Assembly: GCF_009755605.1 (NCBI RefSeq)
Contig: NZ_WPNZ01000014.1
Location: 154,494 to 218,493 of the forward strand
DNA: 64,000 nt
DNA from: Streptomyces typhae
Lineage (GTDB): Bacteria; Actinomycetota; Actinomycetes; Streptomycetales; Streptomycetaceae
Direction of reading: 5' to 3'
Below the pieces are notes generated by a model that saw nothing but the letters and a program-made list of their open reading frames with translations, did no database searches and was not told the origin of the DNA. Shown here piece after piece: positions 29,642 through 39,063 of the stretch; within the stretch, counting starts at the first letter, position 1, and every line of letters begins with the position of its first letter. Made by a program: the position numbers and the translations under genes.

Positions 29642-31939
29642 ATGAGCGAGCCCACCGCGCAGTCCGAAGCCAAGAACACCGCCGCAGCACACACGGACGA
29701 CGCCGCCGCGAACGGCGTGCGGCACGCGCAGCCGTCCGTCGGCTCCCTCGCCGCGCACCGGCCGCACACCATCGCGGCCACCGTCTCCGACCTCGACCCG
29801 GACATCGACGCCGACCTGGACGCGTACGACGAGGAGGCGCAGGCGGGCTACGGCGGCGCGGAGCTGCCGCAGGGCCGCTTCCTGGACCGGGAGCGCAGCT
29901 GGCTCGCCTTCAACGAACGCGTCCTGGAGCTCGCCGAGGACCCGAACACGCCCCTCCTGGAGCGGGCCAACTTCCTCGCCATCTTCGCCTCGAACCTGGA
30001 CGAGTTCTTCATGGTCCGCGTCGCGGGCCTGAAGCGGCGCATCGCGACCGGCGTCGCCACCCGCTCCGCGTCCGGCCTGCAGCCCCGCGAGGTCCTGGAG
30101 CTGATCTGGTCCCGCAGCCGCGAGCTCATGGCCCGGCACGCCGCCTGCTACCAGGAGGAGATCGCCCCGGCCCTGGCCGACGAGGGCATCCACGTGGTGC
30201 GCTGGCACGAGCTCACGGACAAGGAGCAGTCCCGGCTCTACACCCTCTTCATGCACCGGATCTTCCCGGTCCTCACTCCGCTGGCCGTCGACCCGGCGCA
30301 CCCCTTCCCGTACATCTCGGGCCTGTCCCTGAACCTCGCCGTGGTGATCGAGAACCCGGTCACGGGCCACGAGCACTTCGCCCGCGTCAAGGTCCCGCCG
30401 CTCCTCTCCCGCTTCCTGGAGGCCTCCCCGCAGCGCTACGTCCCCATCGAGGACGTCATCGCCGCGCCCAAGCACCTCCAGGAACTGTTCCCGGGCATGA
30501 ACATCAAGCAGCACCACATGTTCCGGCTCACCAGGAACGAGGACCTGGAGGTCGAGGAGGACGACGCCGAGAACCTCCTCAAGGCCCTGGAGAAGGAGCT
30601 GATGCGGCGCCGCTTCGGACCGCCGGTGCGCCTGGAGGTCGAGGAGTCCATCGACGAGGAGGTCCTCAACCTGCTGATGCGGGAGCTGAAGATCGGCGAG
30701 TCGGAGGTGCACCCGCTGCCGGGCCCCCTCGATCTCACGGGCCTCTTCGCCATCGCGGGCCTCGACCGGCCCGAGCTGAAGTACCCGAAGTTCGTGGCGG
30801 GCACCCACCGCGACCTCGCCGAGGTCGAGTCGGCGTCCGCGCCCGACATCTTCGCGGCGCTGCGCGGCGACCACGACGTGCTCCTGCACCACCCCTACGA
30901 CTCGTTCTCGACGTCCGTGCAGGCCTTCCTGGAGCAGGCGGCCGCCGACCCGGACGTGCTCGCCATCAAGCAGACGCTGTACCGCACCTCGGGCGACTCC
31001 CCCATAGTCGACGCCCTCATCGACGCCGCCGAGTCCGGCAAGCAGGTCCTCGTCCTGGTGGAGCTGAAGGCCCGCTTCGACGAGCAGGCCAACATCAAGT
31101 GGGCCCGCAAGCTGGAGGAGGCCGGCTGTCACGTCGTGTACGGCCTGGTCGGTCTGAAGACGCACTGCAAGCTGTCGCTCGTGGTCCGCCAGGAGGGCGA
31201 CAACCTCGTCCGCTACTCGCACGTGGGCACCGGCAACTACCACCCCAAGACCGCCCGTCTGTACGAGGACCTGGGCCTGCTCACCGCCAACCAGGAAGTC
31301 GGCGCGGACCTCTCCGACCTCTTCAACCGGCTTTCGGGCTACTCCCGCCGCGAGACCTACCGGCGGCTCCTCGTCGCCCCCAAGTCGCTGCGGGACGGCC
31401 TGATCACCCGCATCAACCGGGAGATCCAGCACCATCGCGGCGGCCGTCCCGCCTACGTCCGCATCAAGGTCAACTCGATCGTCGACGAGGCGATCATCGA
31501 CGCGCTGTACCGCGCCTCGCAGGCCGGGGTGACGGTGGACGTGTGGGTGCGGGGGATCTGCGCGGTGCGGCCGGGCGTCGCGGGCCTGTCGGAGAACATA
31601 CGCGTGCGGTCGGTGCTCGGCCGCTTCCTGGAGCACTCCCGGCTCTTCGCCTTCGGCAACGGCGGTGAGCCCGAGGTGTGGATCGGCAGCGCCGACATGA
31701 TGCACCGCAACCTCGACCGCCGGATCGAGGCGCTGGTCAGGGTGGCGTCCCCGGCCCACCGGGCCACCCTGAACCGGCTCCTGGAGACCGGCATGTCGGA
31801 CACCACGGCCTCGTGGCACCTGGGGGCGGACGGCAACTGGACGCGGCACGCCACGGATCCGGACGGCCAGCCCCTGCGGAACGTACAGGAGATGCTCATA
31901 GACGCCCGGAGGCGCCGGCGTGGCACAGCAACACCATGA
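29642..31939 (+). CDS. ppk: Polyphosphate kinase
   Basis: 765 residues from ATG 29642 (MSEPTAQ); an in-frame ATG at 29528 would add 38 Arg/Pro-rich residues. Reversibly transfers the ATP gamma-phosphate to polyphosphate. PPK1 domains in order: N (FLDRERSWLAFNERVLELAED, NLDEFFMVRVAGL), head, and two C-domains with KQTLYRTSGDSPI, the autophosphorylated His of KTHCKLSLVV, the GTGNYHPKTARLYEDLG motif and HSRLFAFGNGG. The last 20 bases overlap the CHAD gene. First gene of the phosphate block. Confidence 0.93.
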   Translation: MSEPTAQSEAKNTAAAHTDDAAANGVRHAQPSVGSLAAHRPHTIAATVSDLDPDIDADLDAYDEEAQAGYGGAELPQGRFLDRERSWLAFNERVLELAEDPNTPLLERANFLAIFASNLDEFFMVRVAGLKRRIATGVATRSASGLQPREVLELIWSRSRELMARHAACYQEEIAPALADEGIHVVRWHELTDKEQSRLYTLFMHRIFPVLTPLAVDPAHPFPYISGLSLNLAVVIENPVTGHEHFARVKVPPLLSRFLEASPQRYVPIEDVIAAPKHLQELFPGMNIKQHHMFRLTRNEDLEVEEDDAENLLKALEKELMRRRFGPPVRLEVEESIDEEVLNLLMRELKIGESEVHPLPGPLDLTGLFAIAGLDRPELKYPKFVAGTHRDLAEVESASAPDIFAALRGDHDVLLHHPYDSFSTSVQAFLEQAAADPDVLAIKQTLYRTSGDSPIVDALIDAAESGKQVLVLVELKARFDEQANIKWARKLEEAGCHVVYGLVGLKTHCKLSLVVRQEGDNLVRYSHVGTGNYHPKTARLYEDLGLLTANQEVGADLSDLFNRLSGYSRRETYRRLLVAPKSLRDGLITRINREIQHHRGGRPAYVRIKVNSIVDEAIIDALYRASQAGVTVDVWVRGICAVRPGVAGLSENIRVRSVLGRFLEHSRLFAFGNGGEPEVWIGSADMMHRNLDRRIEALVRVASPAHRATLNRLLETGMSDTTASWHLGADGNWTRHATDPDGQPLRNVQEMLIDARRRRRGTATP

Positions 31940-33188
31940 GATGACGGCGGGCGAGGCCCTGTCGGTCTACCTGCAGGACCAGGCGACCGACTTCCTCCGC
32001 TCGCTGCGGCTGCACCGCGAGTCCTCGACCGACGCGCAGGGCGCGGAGGAGTCCCTCGCGGCGGCTCGGGCGCTGCGGCGCGCGTCCCGCCGCGTCGGTG
32101 CCACGCTGCACACGTTCCGGCCGCTCCTCGACCCGGAGTGGACGGAGTCCCTGCGGCCCGAACTGGCATGGCTCTCCGGCACCCTGGCCCGCGAACACGC
32201 GTACGCCGCCCGCCTGGAACGCCTCCTGACAGCCCTCCACCGCCTCTCGACACCACCTCCGCCGACGCCACCGGAACCGGCGCCGGCACCCGTGGCGGTA
32301 CCGGTACCACTGCCGACAGTCCCCCACCCGGCCCCGGCGGCGGTCGCCGCCACTACGGCGGTCGGCACTTCTGCCGGGGGCGCTTCGGCCGGGGGCACTT
32401 CCGCCAGGGGCGCCGCCGCTGGGGGCAGTTCCGCTGTGGGCAATCGTCCCGCAGGGCGGGACGGGTGGGCACAGCTGACACCGCCGGGTACGCGTGACGT
32501 AAGGCCGAGCACAGCCGCCGCGGGCCCAGGGGCCAGGCCAAGCCAGAACTCACCGGCAAAGAAACCTTCCGGCCCCCTCGCAGTAGGCGCAGCCAAAGCG
32601 GCCGCCCTCCTGGAACGCCAGCTCACCCTGGCCCGCACGAGGGCCCACTCCGCCGCCCTCCAGGCCTTCGGCTCCTCCCGCTTCCACGCGGTGGCGGACA
32701 ACGTGGCCGTCCTCGCCAGCGAGGTCCCGCTCCGCGCGGCCCCGGACGCGGACCTCAAACCCCTGGCCGCGGCGGCCGAGTACCACCTGGCGGAGGCGGT
32801 GGCCTGGCTCCCCCTGGTCCAGGCGGGCCTCCCGTACAACGCGGAGGCCCTGGTCCACGGCCTGGCCGCGGACACCGCGCCGGACGCCCAGGACGCTCCC
32901 TGGCTGAAGGTCCGCTCCCTGCTGCGCCTGCACCGCTACGCGCAGGAGGTCGTCGACGGCGACACGGCGCCGGACACCCGCCTCGTCCTCGCGGGCCAGG
33001 CCCTGGACCTGCACCGCGAGGCCGCGGAAGCGGCGGAGGCAGCGGCGTCGGCGGCCCGCACGCCCCGCATCGCACCGGCCACGGCGTACGCACTCGGGGT
33101 GCTGCACGCCGACCAGCGGCACGAGGTGGAGGCGGCCCGGTTCGCCTTCCAGCGGGCGTGGCTGCGCGAGTCGGTGACCACGCGGTGA
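31920..33188 (+). CDS. CHAD domain polyphosphate-associated protein
   Basis: 422 residues from GTG 31920, overlapping ppk by 20 bp. A split CHAD domain: N-part SVYLQDQATDFLRSLRLHRE and ARALRRASRRVGATLHTF, a 110-residue Pro/Ala/Gly linker, and a C-part (PLAVGAAKAAALLERQLTLA onward). CHAD helices bind polyphosphate on a basic surface. The conserved His of the usual VHxxR motif is replaced (ARALR), which is atypical. Coupling to ppk says the protein handles the product of PPK. Confidence 0.85.
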   Translation: MAQQHHEMTAGEALSVYLQDQATDFLRSLRLHRESSTDAQGAEESLAAARALRRASRRVGATLHTFRPLLDPEWTESLRPELAWLSGTLAREHAYAARLERLLTALHRLSTPPPPTPPEPAPAPVAVPVPLPTVPHPAPAAVAATTAVGTSAGGASAGGTSARGAAAGGSSAVGNRPAGRDGWAQLTPPGTRDVRPSTAAAGPGARPSQNSPAKKPSGPLAVGAAKAAALLERQLTLARTRAHSAALQAFGSSRFHAVADNVAVLASEVPLRAAPDADLKPLAAAAEYHLAEAVAWLPLVQAGLPYNAEALVHGLAADTAPDAQDAPWLKVRSLLRLHRYAQEVVDGDTAPDTRLVLAGQALDLHREAAEAAEAAASAARTPRIAPATAYALGVLHADQRHEVEAARFAFQRAWLRESVTTR

Positions 33189-33619
33189 CCCGGGCACCGG
33201 GGCTGGTCCGGGCGGCGGGCTGCGTGCTGTGGCGCCCGGCCACCGCCGCGGGGCACATCGAGGTGGCCCTGGTCTACCGGCCGAAGTGGAACGACTGGTC
33301 CTGGCCCAAGGGCAAGCTCGACCCCGGCGAGACGCCGTCGCAGGCGGCGGTGCGCGAGGTCGAGGAGGAGACGGGTATGACGTGCCGTCTGGGGGCCGCG
33401 CTGCCCACGGCCCGCTACACCGACGCGAAGGGCCGCCCCAAGGAGGTCCACTACTGGGCGGCCGAGGCGACCGGGGGCGAGTTCACGCCCAACGACGAAG
33501 TGAGCCACCTCATGTGGCTGCCCCCCGCCGCGGCCCACGGACAGCTCACCTACTCCCTGGACAAGGCCCTGGTGGAGCCCTTCCTCACCGCGGTGGGCCG
33601 CCGCCGGCAGGCGACGTAG
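33185..33619 (+). CDS. Nudix hydrolase
   Basis: 144 residues; GTG overlaps the CHAD stop (GTGA). The Nudix box is complete: GKLDPGETPSQAAVREVEEE followed by TGM, matching GX5EX7REUXEEXGU. It begins RAAGCVLWRP, as in MutT1-like actinobacterial enzymes that hydrolyse nucleoside polyphosphates; the histidine-phosphatase domain of MutT1 is absent. Third gene of the ppk operon, perhaps acting on dinucleoside polyphosphates or 8-oxo-dGTP. Confidence 0.88.
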   Translation: MTRAPGLVRAAGCVLWRPATAAGHIEVALVYRPKWNDWSWPKGKLDPGETPSQAAVREVEEETGMTCRLGAALPTARYTDAKGRPKEVHYWAAEATGGEFTPNDEVSHLMWLPPAAAHGQLTYSLDKALVEPFLTAVGRRRQAT

Positions 33620-33703
33620 GGCGCGAGCCGCGTCGCTGTTCAGCGGTCCTCAGCACGTCCGGCCGGCCGATCGGCCGAAAGCCTGGTCAGGCGAGAAAGC
33701 GGT

Positions 33704-33739
33704 CCGCCCCGGCATGGCGCGGGCGTCGTGCCGGGGCGG
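33704..33739. terminator. Bidirectional terminator between the Nudix and SapA-like genes
   Basis: CCGCCCCGGCA and TGCCGGGGCGG, perfect 11-bp stem with a 14-nt loop, placed between convergent stops at 33619 and 33764. Confidence 0.7.
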
Positions 33740-33763
33740 CTCGTTCACCCGTCTACGGGCGGA

Positions 33764-34156
33764 TCAGCAAGGTGTGTCCTTGTAGGAGTACTCGCTGTAG
33801 TTCCCGCCCCAGTTCACGCAGCTGGATGTGACCTTGACCGGACCCGCGTACTCGGCGTACCGGCCGGAGTCACCGACCAGGCTGCCGCCCTTCGGGTGAA
33901 CCCAGGCGCCGATCGAGACGGAATTGCCGACGGAGCCGCCCACCTTGAACGTGACCACGCAAGCCCTGTTGCCGTTGCGGAGCAAATAGACCTTCGCGTT
34001 GTTGCCCTCGCCAAGCGGCGAGGAGGCACGCACCGTGTAGCCGTCTCCGCACACACCCGACGGCGTGGCCGCGTTCGCAGGTCCCGCCATGGGCAACGTG
34101 GCCACAAACGCCAGGGCCGCGCTTGCCACTCCAGTGGCGACGAGTCTGCTCTTCAT
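33764..34156 (-). CDS. SapA-like secreted protein
   Basis: 130 residues from ATG 34156 (GGGAG five bases before). Signal peptide MKSRLVATGVASAALAFVAT to PANAA, mature part about 100 residues with CGDGYTVRASSPL, AKVYLLRNGNRACVVTFK, GGSLVGDSGRYAEYAGPVKV and a C-terminal CVNWGG. This pattern resembles spore-associated protein A of S. coelicolor. Four Cys could form two disulphides. Divergent from pstS, so the 420-bp gap may carry both promoters. Confidence 0.7.
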   Translation of the reverse strand: MKSRLVATGVASAALAFVATLPMAGPANAATPSGVCGDGYTVRASSPLGEGNNAKVYLLRNGNRACVVTFKVGGSVGNSVSIGAWVHPKGGSLVGDSGRYAEYAGPVKVTSSCVNWGGNYSEYSYKDTPC

Positions 34157-34392
34157 CATCTCTCCCACTTTCGTCACAGAGGCTCATTACGTTCCGAATG
34201 CAATCTGCAAACGGCCACTGCATCCTCAACGCCATGTGGCGGAATACTGAACGCCTGGGGAACGAGCAGTACGCGCGTGGACACGTTTAGTGATCAACGC
34301 AAGGCTGAATACCGACGCCACGGCGGGCGACTTCACCCCTTGCGTCCCCCTCGACGTAATCCGACCGTGACCTAACCACAAAGTCCGCGTAG

Positions 34393-34432
34393 GTTCACCG
34401 CCCGTTCACTTACGGCCATCGGCCGCTTCACC
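34393..34432 (+). promoter_or_regulatory. PHO box upstream of pstS
   Basis: GTTCACC at 34393, GTTCACT at 34404 and CTTCACC at 34426 fall on an 11-bp lattice (the unit at 34415, GCCATCG, is degenerate). This is the PhoP direct-repeat signature known for Streptomyces pstS. It is about 150 bp before the pstS start. The rest of 34157-34578 holds CTTCACCCC-like half sites and a lower-GC stretch but no gene. Confidence 0.8.
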
Positions 34433-34578
34433 TGTTCTGCCTAATTTCGGCCCTACGTGATGGCGGCGCGATCGTACTGATCACACCGGCAGAACGGGCA
34501 CGGACCCGGCCACCAAGGCCACTCGAAACACTTCGCACGCCGCCACAGTGAGGCGGCTCCCGGAAGGAACTCCCGAAA

Positions 34579-35700
34579 GTGAAGCTTCAGCGCATGAACC
34601 GGCGGGCCCTCACCCTCGGTGCTCTCGCCGTCTCCGGCGCCCTGGCCCTCACGGCGTGCGGCTCCGACGACACGAGTGACAAGGACGGCGGCAAGAAGAC
34701 GAACGCCGCCAGCAACATCGACTGCGAAGGCGCCAAGGGCAAGCTCCTCGCGTCGGGCTCGTCCGCGCAGAAGAACGCGATCGACGCCTGGGTCGCGAAC
34801 TACCGCGCGGCCTGCAAGGAAGTGCAGCTGAACTACAAGCCGGACGGCTCCGGCGCCGGCATCACCGCCTTCCTCCAGGGACAGACCGCCTTCGCGGGCT
34901 CCGACTCGGCCCTCAAGCCGAAGGAGATCGAGAAGTCGAAGCAGATCTGCAAGACCAGCCAGGCCATCGACCTGCCGATGGTCGGCGGCCCGATCGCCGT
35001 CGGTTACAACGTGCCGGGTGTCGACACCCTCGTCCTGGACGCCAAGACGCTGGCCGAGATCTTCAACAACAAGATCAGCAAGTGGAACGACAAGGCGATC
35101 CAGAAGCTGAACCCGGACGCCAAGCTCCCCAGCACCAAGATCCAGGCGTTCCACCGCTCCGACGAGTCCGGCACCACCGACAACTTCACCAAGTACCTCA
35201 AGGGCGCCGCCCCCGCCGCCTGGCCGCACGAGCCGGGCAAGAGCTGGGAGGCCGAGGGCGGCCAGTCCGCGCAGGGCTCCTCCGGTGTGGCCCAGCAGGT
35301 CAAGCAGGTCGAGGGCGCCATCTCGTACATGGAGCTCTCGTACGCCAAGGAAGGCGTCAAGACCGTCGACCTGAAGACGGGCGCCAAGGAGCCCGTCAAG
35401 GCCACCGTCGACAACGCCTCCAAGGCGATCGCCGAGGCCAAGACGGTCGGTGAGGGCAAGGACCTCGCCCTGGAGCTGAACTACAAGCCCACCGCCGAAG
35501 GCGCGTACCCGATCACCCTGGTGACGTACGAGATCCTCTGCGAGAAGGGCAACAAGAAGGACACCCTGCCCGCCACCAAGTCCTTCCTGAACTACATCGC
35601 CAGCGAGGACGGCCAGGCCGTCCTGAAGGACGAGGGCTACGCCCCCATCCCGGCTGAGATCAACACCAAGGTCCGCGAAACCATCAAGGGCCTGAGCTGA
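34579..35700 (+). CDS. pstS: Phosphate ABC transporter, phosphate-binding lipoprotein
   Basis: 373 residues. Lipoprotein signal peptide with lipobox LTAC (Cys near residue 27), then the PstS fold: LLASGSSAQKNAIDAWV, PDGSGAGITAFLQGQTAFAG (phosphate loop), SDSALK, and HRSDESGTTDNFTKYL. Captures phosphate outside the membrane for PstCA. The start MKLQRMNRRALTLGALAVSG has GGAAGG upstream. Controlled by the PHO box; first gene of pstSCAB, 101 bp before pstC. Confidence 0.95.
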   Translation: MKLQRMNRRALTLGALAVSGALALTACGSDDTSDKDGGKKTNAASNIDCEGAKGKLLASGSSAQKNAIDAWVANYRAACKEVQLNYKPDGSGAGITAFLQGQTAFAGSDSALKPKEIEKSKQICKTSQAIDLPMVGGPIAVGYNVPGVDTLVLDAKTLAEIFNNKISKWNDKAIQKLNPDAKLPSTKIQAFHRSDESGTTDNFTKYLKGAAPAAWPHEPGKSWEAEGGQSAQGSSGVAQQVKQVEGAISYMELSYAKEGVKTVDLKTGAKEPVKATVDNASKAIAEAKTVGEGKDLALELNYKPTAEGAYPITLVTYEILCEKGNKKDTLPATKSFLNYIASEDGQAVLKDEGYAPIPAEINTKVRETIKGLS

Positions 35701-35801
35701 CCCAGAGCGCGGCCCGTCTCCCCGACGGGCCGCGCCGTCCGGTGCACCGCCGCCAGGAGCCAGCGCCCCACCGGCCACGGCTCCGCAGACCGGAGAACCC
35801 C

Positions 35802-36827
35802 ATGGATATACCTACCGACACGCCACCCAAGCAGTCCCCACCGCAGGACAGCACGCCCTCGACCGCCGAGCAGAAGCGCAACGCCCGCGGCGCCACCCGC
35901 CCCGGTGACCGGATCTTCCTCGGCCTCTCCCGCGGCTCCGGCATCGCCCTGCTCGTGATCATGGGCGCCGTCGCCGCCTTCCTCGCCTACCGCGCCTCCG
36001 TCGCCCTCGCGGACAACACCGGCAACTTCTTCACCACCTTCGAGTGGGACCCCGCCGGCCTGTCGACGGACGGCAAGCCCTACTTCGGCATCGCCGTCCT
36101 GGCCTTCGGCACCATCGTGAGCTCGATCATCGCGCTCGTGATCGCCGTGCCCGTGGCCATCGGCATCGCCCTGTTCATCTCGCACTACGCACCGCGCAAG
36201 CTGGCCACCCCGATCTCCTTCGTGATCGACCTGCTCGCCGCCGTGCCCTCGATCGTCTACGGCCTGTGGGGCGCCATCGTGGTCGCTCCCAACCTGACCG
36301 GCCTCTACAGCTGGCTCGACGACTACTTCGGCTGGACCGGGATCTTCTCGTACGAGGGCGGCGCCCCGCGCTCCCTGATGACGGTCGGCATCCTGCTCGC
36401 GATCATGATCCTGCCGATCATCACCAACGTGAGCCGCGAGGTCTTCCTCCAGGTCCCGAAGATGCACGAGGAGGCCGCGCTCGCCCTCGGCGCCACGCGC
36501 TGGGAGGTCATCCGCATGTCGGTGCTCCCCTTCGGCCGCTCCGGCATCATCTCCGCCTCGATGCTGGGCCTCGGCCGCGCGCTCGGCGAGACGATCGCCG
36601 TGGCCACCGTGCTCTCCCCGACCTTCCTCATCCAGGCGTCCGTGCTCGACTACGGCGGCGGCACCTTCGCGCAGAACATCGCCAGCAAGTTCGGCGAGGC
36701 CGACGAGTACGGCCAGGACGCCCTGATCGCCTCCGGCCTGGTCCTTTTCGTCATCACTCTCCTTGTCAACGGCGCGGCCCGCCTGATCATCGCGCGCCGC
36801 AAGGAGTACTCGGGGGCCAACGCATGA
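35802..36827 (+). CDS. pstC: Phosphate ABC transporter permease PstC
   Basis: 341 residues from ATG 35802 (GGAGAA upstream). A polar head (1-50) then six membrane helices; the coupling loop contains EEAALALGATRWEVIRMSVL and the LGRALGETIAVA motif typical of PstC. Its stop overlaps the pstA ATG (ATGA). Confidence 0.95.
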   Translation: MDIPTDTPPKQSPPQDSTPSTAEQKRNARGATRPGDRIFLGLSRGSGIALLVIMGAVAAFLAYRASVALADNTGNFFTTFEWDPAGLSTDGKPYFGIAVLAFGTIVSSIIALVIAVPVAIGIALFISHYAPRKLATPISFVIDLLAAVPSIVYGLWGAIVVAPNLTGLYSWLDDYFGWTGIFSYEGGAPRSLMTVGILLAIMILPIITNVSREVFLQVPKMHEEAALALGATRWEVIRMSVLPFGRSGIISASMLGLGRALGETIAVATVLSPTFLIQASVLDYGGGTFAQNIASKFGEADEYGQDALIASGLVLFVITLLVNGAARLIIARRKEYSGANA

Positions 36828-37912
36828 GCACCACGACCATCAAGCCCTCCGGCAACCCGGGCGGCCCCGGCGACAGGCCCGCCCGCTCGGAGCTCCAGGG
36901 CGCCCGGCTGCCCCGCTGGTCGCCCTACGTCATCGCCGTCGGCTCGCTGGCCGTGGCCTGCGGAATCGGACTCGCCGCCGGCCTCGACTCCCGTATCCAG
37001 TGGGGCCTGATCGCGGCCGTCCTCTTCGTCGGCGTCTCCTACGCCCTCGCCGCGACCGTCGAGGGCGCCAGGCAGGCCAAGAACCACCTCGCCACCTCGC
37101 TGGTGTGGGTGACGTTCCTGCTGGCCGTGGTGCCGCTCGCCTCCCTCATCTACGAGACGGTCAAGCGCGGCTCCGAGGTCTTCGACGGCTACTTCCTGAC
37201 GCACTCCATGGGCGTCGTCGCCGACGACGAGCCGGGCGGCGGCGTCTACCACGCCATCATCGGCACCCTGCAGCAGGTCGGCCTCGCCTCCCTGATCGCC
37301 GTGCCGATCGGCGTGCTCACCGCGATCTACCTGGTCGAGTACGGCCGGGGCAAGCTCGCCAAGGCCGTCACGTTCTTCGTCGACGTGATGACGGGCATCC
37401 CGTCGATCGTCGCCGGTCTGTTCGTCCTCAGCTTCTGGATCCTGATCCTGGGCTTCGACTTCTCCGGCTGGGCCGGCGCCATGGCGCTGTCGATCCTGAT
37501 GATGCCGGTGGTCGTGCGCTCCACCGAAGAAATGCTGAAGCTCGTACCGAACGAGCTGCGCGAAGCCTCGCTCGCGCTCGGCGTACCGAAGTGGCGCACC
37601 ATCTTGAAGGTGGTCCTGCCCACCGCGATCGGCGGCATCACGACCGGCGTCATGCTGGCCGTCGCCCGTATCGCCGGCGAGACCGCGCCCGTGCTGCTCC
37701 TGGTCTTCACGACCCCCCTGATCAACACGAACCCCTTCGACGGTGCCCAGGGCTCGTTGCCGCTGTACATCTACCAGCAGTACGCGTCGGGCAACCAGGC
37801 CGGTTACGACCGCGCCTGGGCAGCGGCACTCGCCCTGATCCTCTTCATCATGATCCTCAACCTCGTGGCCCGCGGCATAGCCCGCTGGAAGGCCCCGAAG
37901 ACCGGTCGCTGA
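36824..37912 (+). CDS. pstA: Phosphate ABC transporter permease PstA
   Basis: 362 residues. Eight hydrophobic segments: two extra N-terminal ones (VIAVGSLAVACGIGLAAGL, LIAAVLFVGVSYALAATV) before the six of the permease core. Coupling loop LREASLALGVPKWRTILKVV and ARIAGETAPVLLL. Ends NLVARGIARWKAPKTGR. Forms the channel with PstC. Confidence 0.95.
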   Translation: MSTTTIKPSGNPGGPGDRPARSELQGARLPRWSPYVIAVGSLAVACGIGLAAGLDSRIQWGLIAAVLFVGVSYALAATVEGARQAKNHLATSLVWVTFLLAVVPLASLIYETVKRGSEVFDGYFLTHSMGVVADDEPGGGVYHAIIGTLQQVGLASLIAVPIGVLTAIYLVEYGRGKLAKAVTFFVDVMTGIPSIVAGLFVLSFWILILGFDFSGWAGAMALSILMMPVVVRSTEEMLKLVPNELREASLALGVPKWRTILKVVLPTAIGGITTGVMLAVARIAGETAPVLLLVFTTPLINTNPFDGAQGSLPLYIYQQYASGNQAGYDRAWAAALALILFIMILNLVARGIARWKAPKTGR

Positions 37913-37991
37913 GGCGACACCCCACGGCTCCGCCCCACCGAGCGGGACCACCCGGCGACCGACAGCAGACTTCCCGAAAGCAGTGATCTCC

Positions 37992-38768
37992 ATGGCCAAG
38001 CGAATCGACGTATCCGGCCTCAACGCCTACTACGGTTCCCACAAGGCGATCGAAGACATCTCCATGACCGTGGAGCCGCGCTCCGTGACGGCCTTCATCG
38101 GCCCGTCCGGCTGCGGCAAGTCCACGTTCCTGCGCACCCTGAACCGCATGCACGAGGTCACCCCCGGTGGCCGCGTGGACGGCAAGGTCCTCCTCGACGG
38201 CGACGACCTGTACGGCTCCGGCGTGGACCCGGTGAACGTGCGCCGCACCATCGGCATGGTCTTCCAGCGCCCGAACCCGTTCCCGACCATGTCGATCTAC
38301 GACAACGTCGCGGCGGGCCTGAAGCTCAACGGCTCGTACAAGAAGAGCGAACTCAACGACGTCGTCGAGAAGTCCCTCAAGGGCGCCAACCTCTGGAACG
38401 AGGTCAAGGACCGCCTGAACAAGCCCGGCTCCGGCCTCTCCGGCGGCCAGCAGCAGCGCCTGTGCATCGCGCGGGCCATCGCCGTGGAGCCGCAGGTGCT
38501 CCTGATGGACGAGCCCTGCTCGGCGCTCGACCCGATCTCCACCCTCGCCATCGAGGACCTGATCGGCGAGCTGAAGGAGCGCTTCACGATCGTCATCGTG
38601 ACGCACAACATGCAGCAGGCGGCCCGTGTCTCGGACCGCACCGCCTTCTTCAACCTCGCGGCGGTCGGCCAGCCCGGCAAGCTCATCGAGATCGACGAGA
38701 CGGAGCGCATCTTCGCCAACCCGTCGGTGCAGGCGACCGAGGACTACATCTCCGGCCGCTTCGGCTAA
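37992..38768 (+). CDS. pstB: Phosphate ABC transporter ATPase PstB
   Basis: 258 residues from ATG 37992, the usual length. Walker A GPSGCGKST, Q-loop MVFQRPNPFPTMSIYDNV (PstB-specific), signature LSGGQQQRLCIARA, Walker B VLLMDEPCSALDP and switch His in VTHNMQQA. Drives phosphate import by PstCA. Confidence 0.96.
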   Translation: MAKRIDVSGLNAYYGSHKAIEDISMTVEPRSVTAFIGPSGCGKSTFLRTLNRMHEVTPGGRVDGKVLLDGDDLYGSGVDPVNVRRTIGMVFQRPNPFPTMSIYDNVAAGLKLNGSYKKSELNDVVEKSLKGANLWNEVKDRLNKPGSGLSGGQQQRLCIARAIAVEPQVLLMDEPCSALDPISTLAIEDLIGELKERFTIVIVTHNMQQAARVSDRTAFFNLAAVGQPGKLIEIDETERIFANPSVQATEDYISGRFG

Positions 38769-38832
38769 ATCCCTCCGGCCGGACAGAACTCCCCGCGGTG
38801 CTGCATGGCGGTGCCACCGCAGGGACGCAAAA

Positions 38833-38865
38833 GGGCCCGCCCCCTGGCTCCCGGGGGGCGGGCCC
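38833..38865 (+). terminator. Terminator of pstSCAB
   Basis: GGGCCCGCCCCC and GGGGGCGGGCCC, perfect 12-bp stem with a 9-nt loop, 64 bp after the pstB stop. Bases 38866-39063 hold a CCGCGCTGCCGCC stretch and a lower-GC zone (TGTTATCTGCGTCACACC to TATCGGTCAA) likely to be the promoter of the next gene. Confidence 0.8.
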
Positions 38866-39063
38866 GTCCTTTCCGCCGCGCCACCGCGCCGCCAGCATTG
38901 CCGCGCTGCCGCCCACTGCCGCGCCGTCGCAGGCCCCAACGCCCTCACTCCCGTGTTATCTGCGTCACACCAACTATCAGGGTCCTTTATCGGTCAACTT
39001 CTACATCAGGACCAGTGCCGACGACACGGCCCCGGCCTGACCGAGACCAGGGGGAACCCTCTC

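Noticed and set aside
29480..31849. Long minus-strand open frame (789 codons)
   Set aside because: Antisense to ppk, which has all PPK motifs; typical high-GC shadow.
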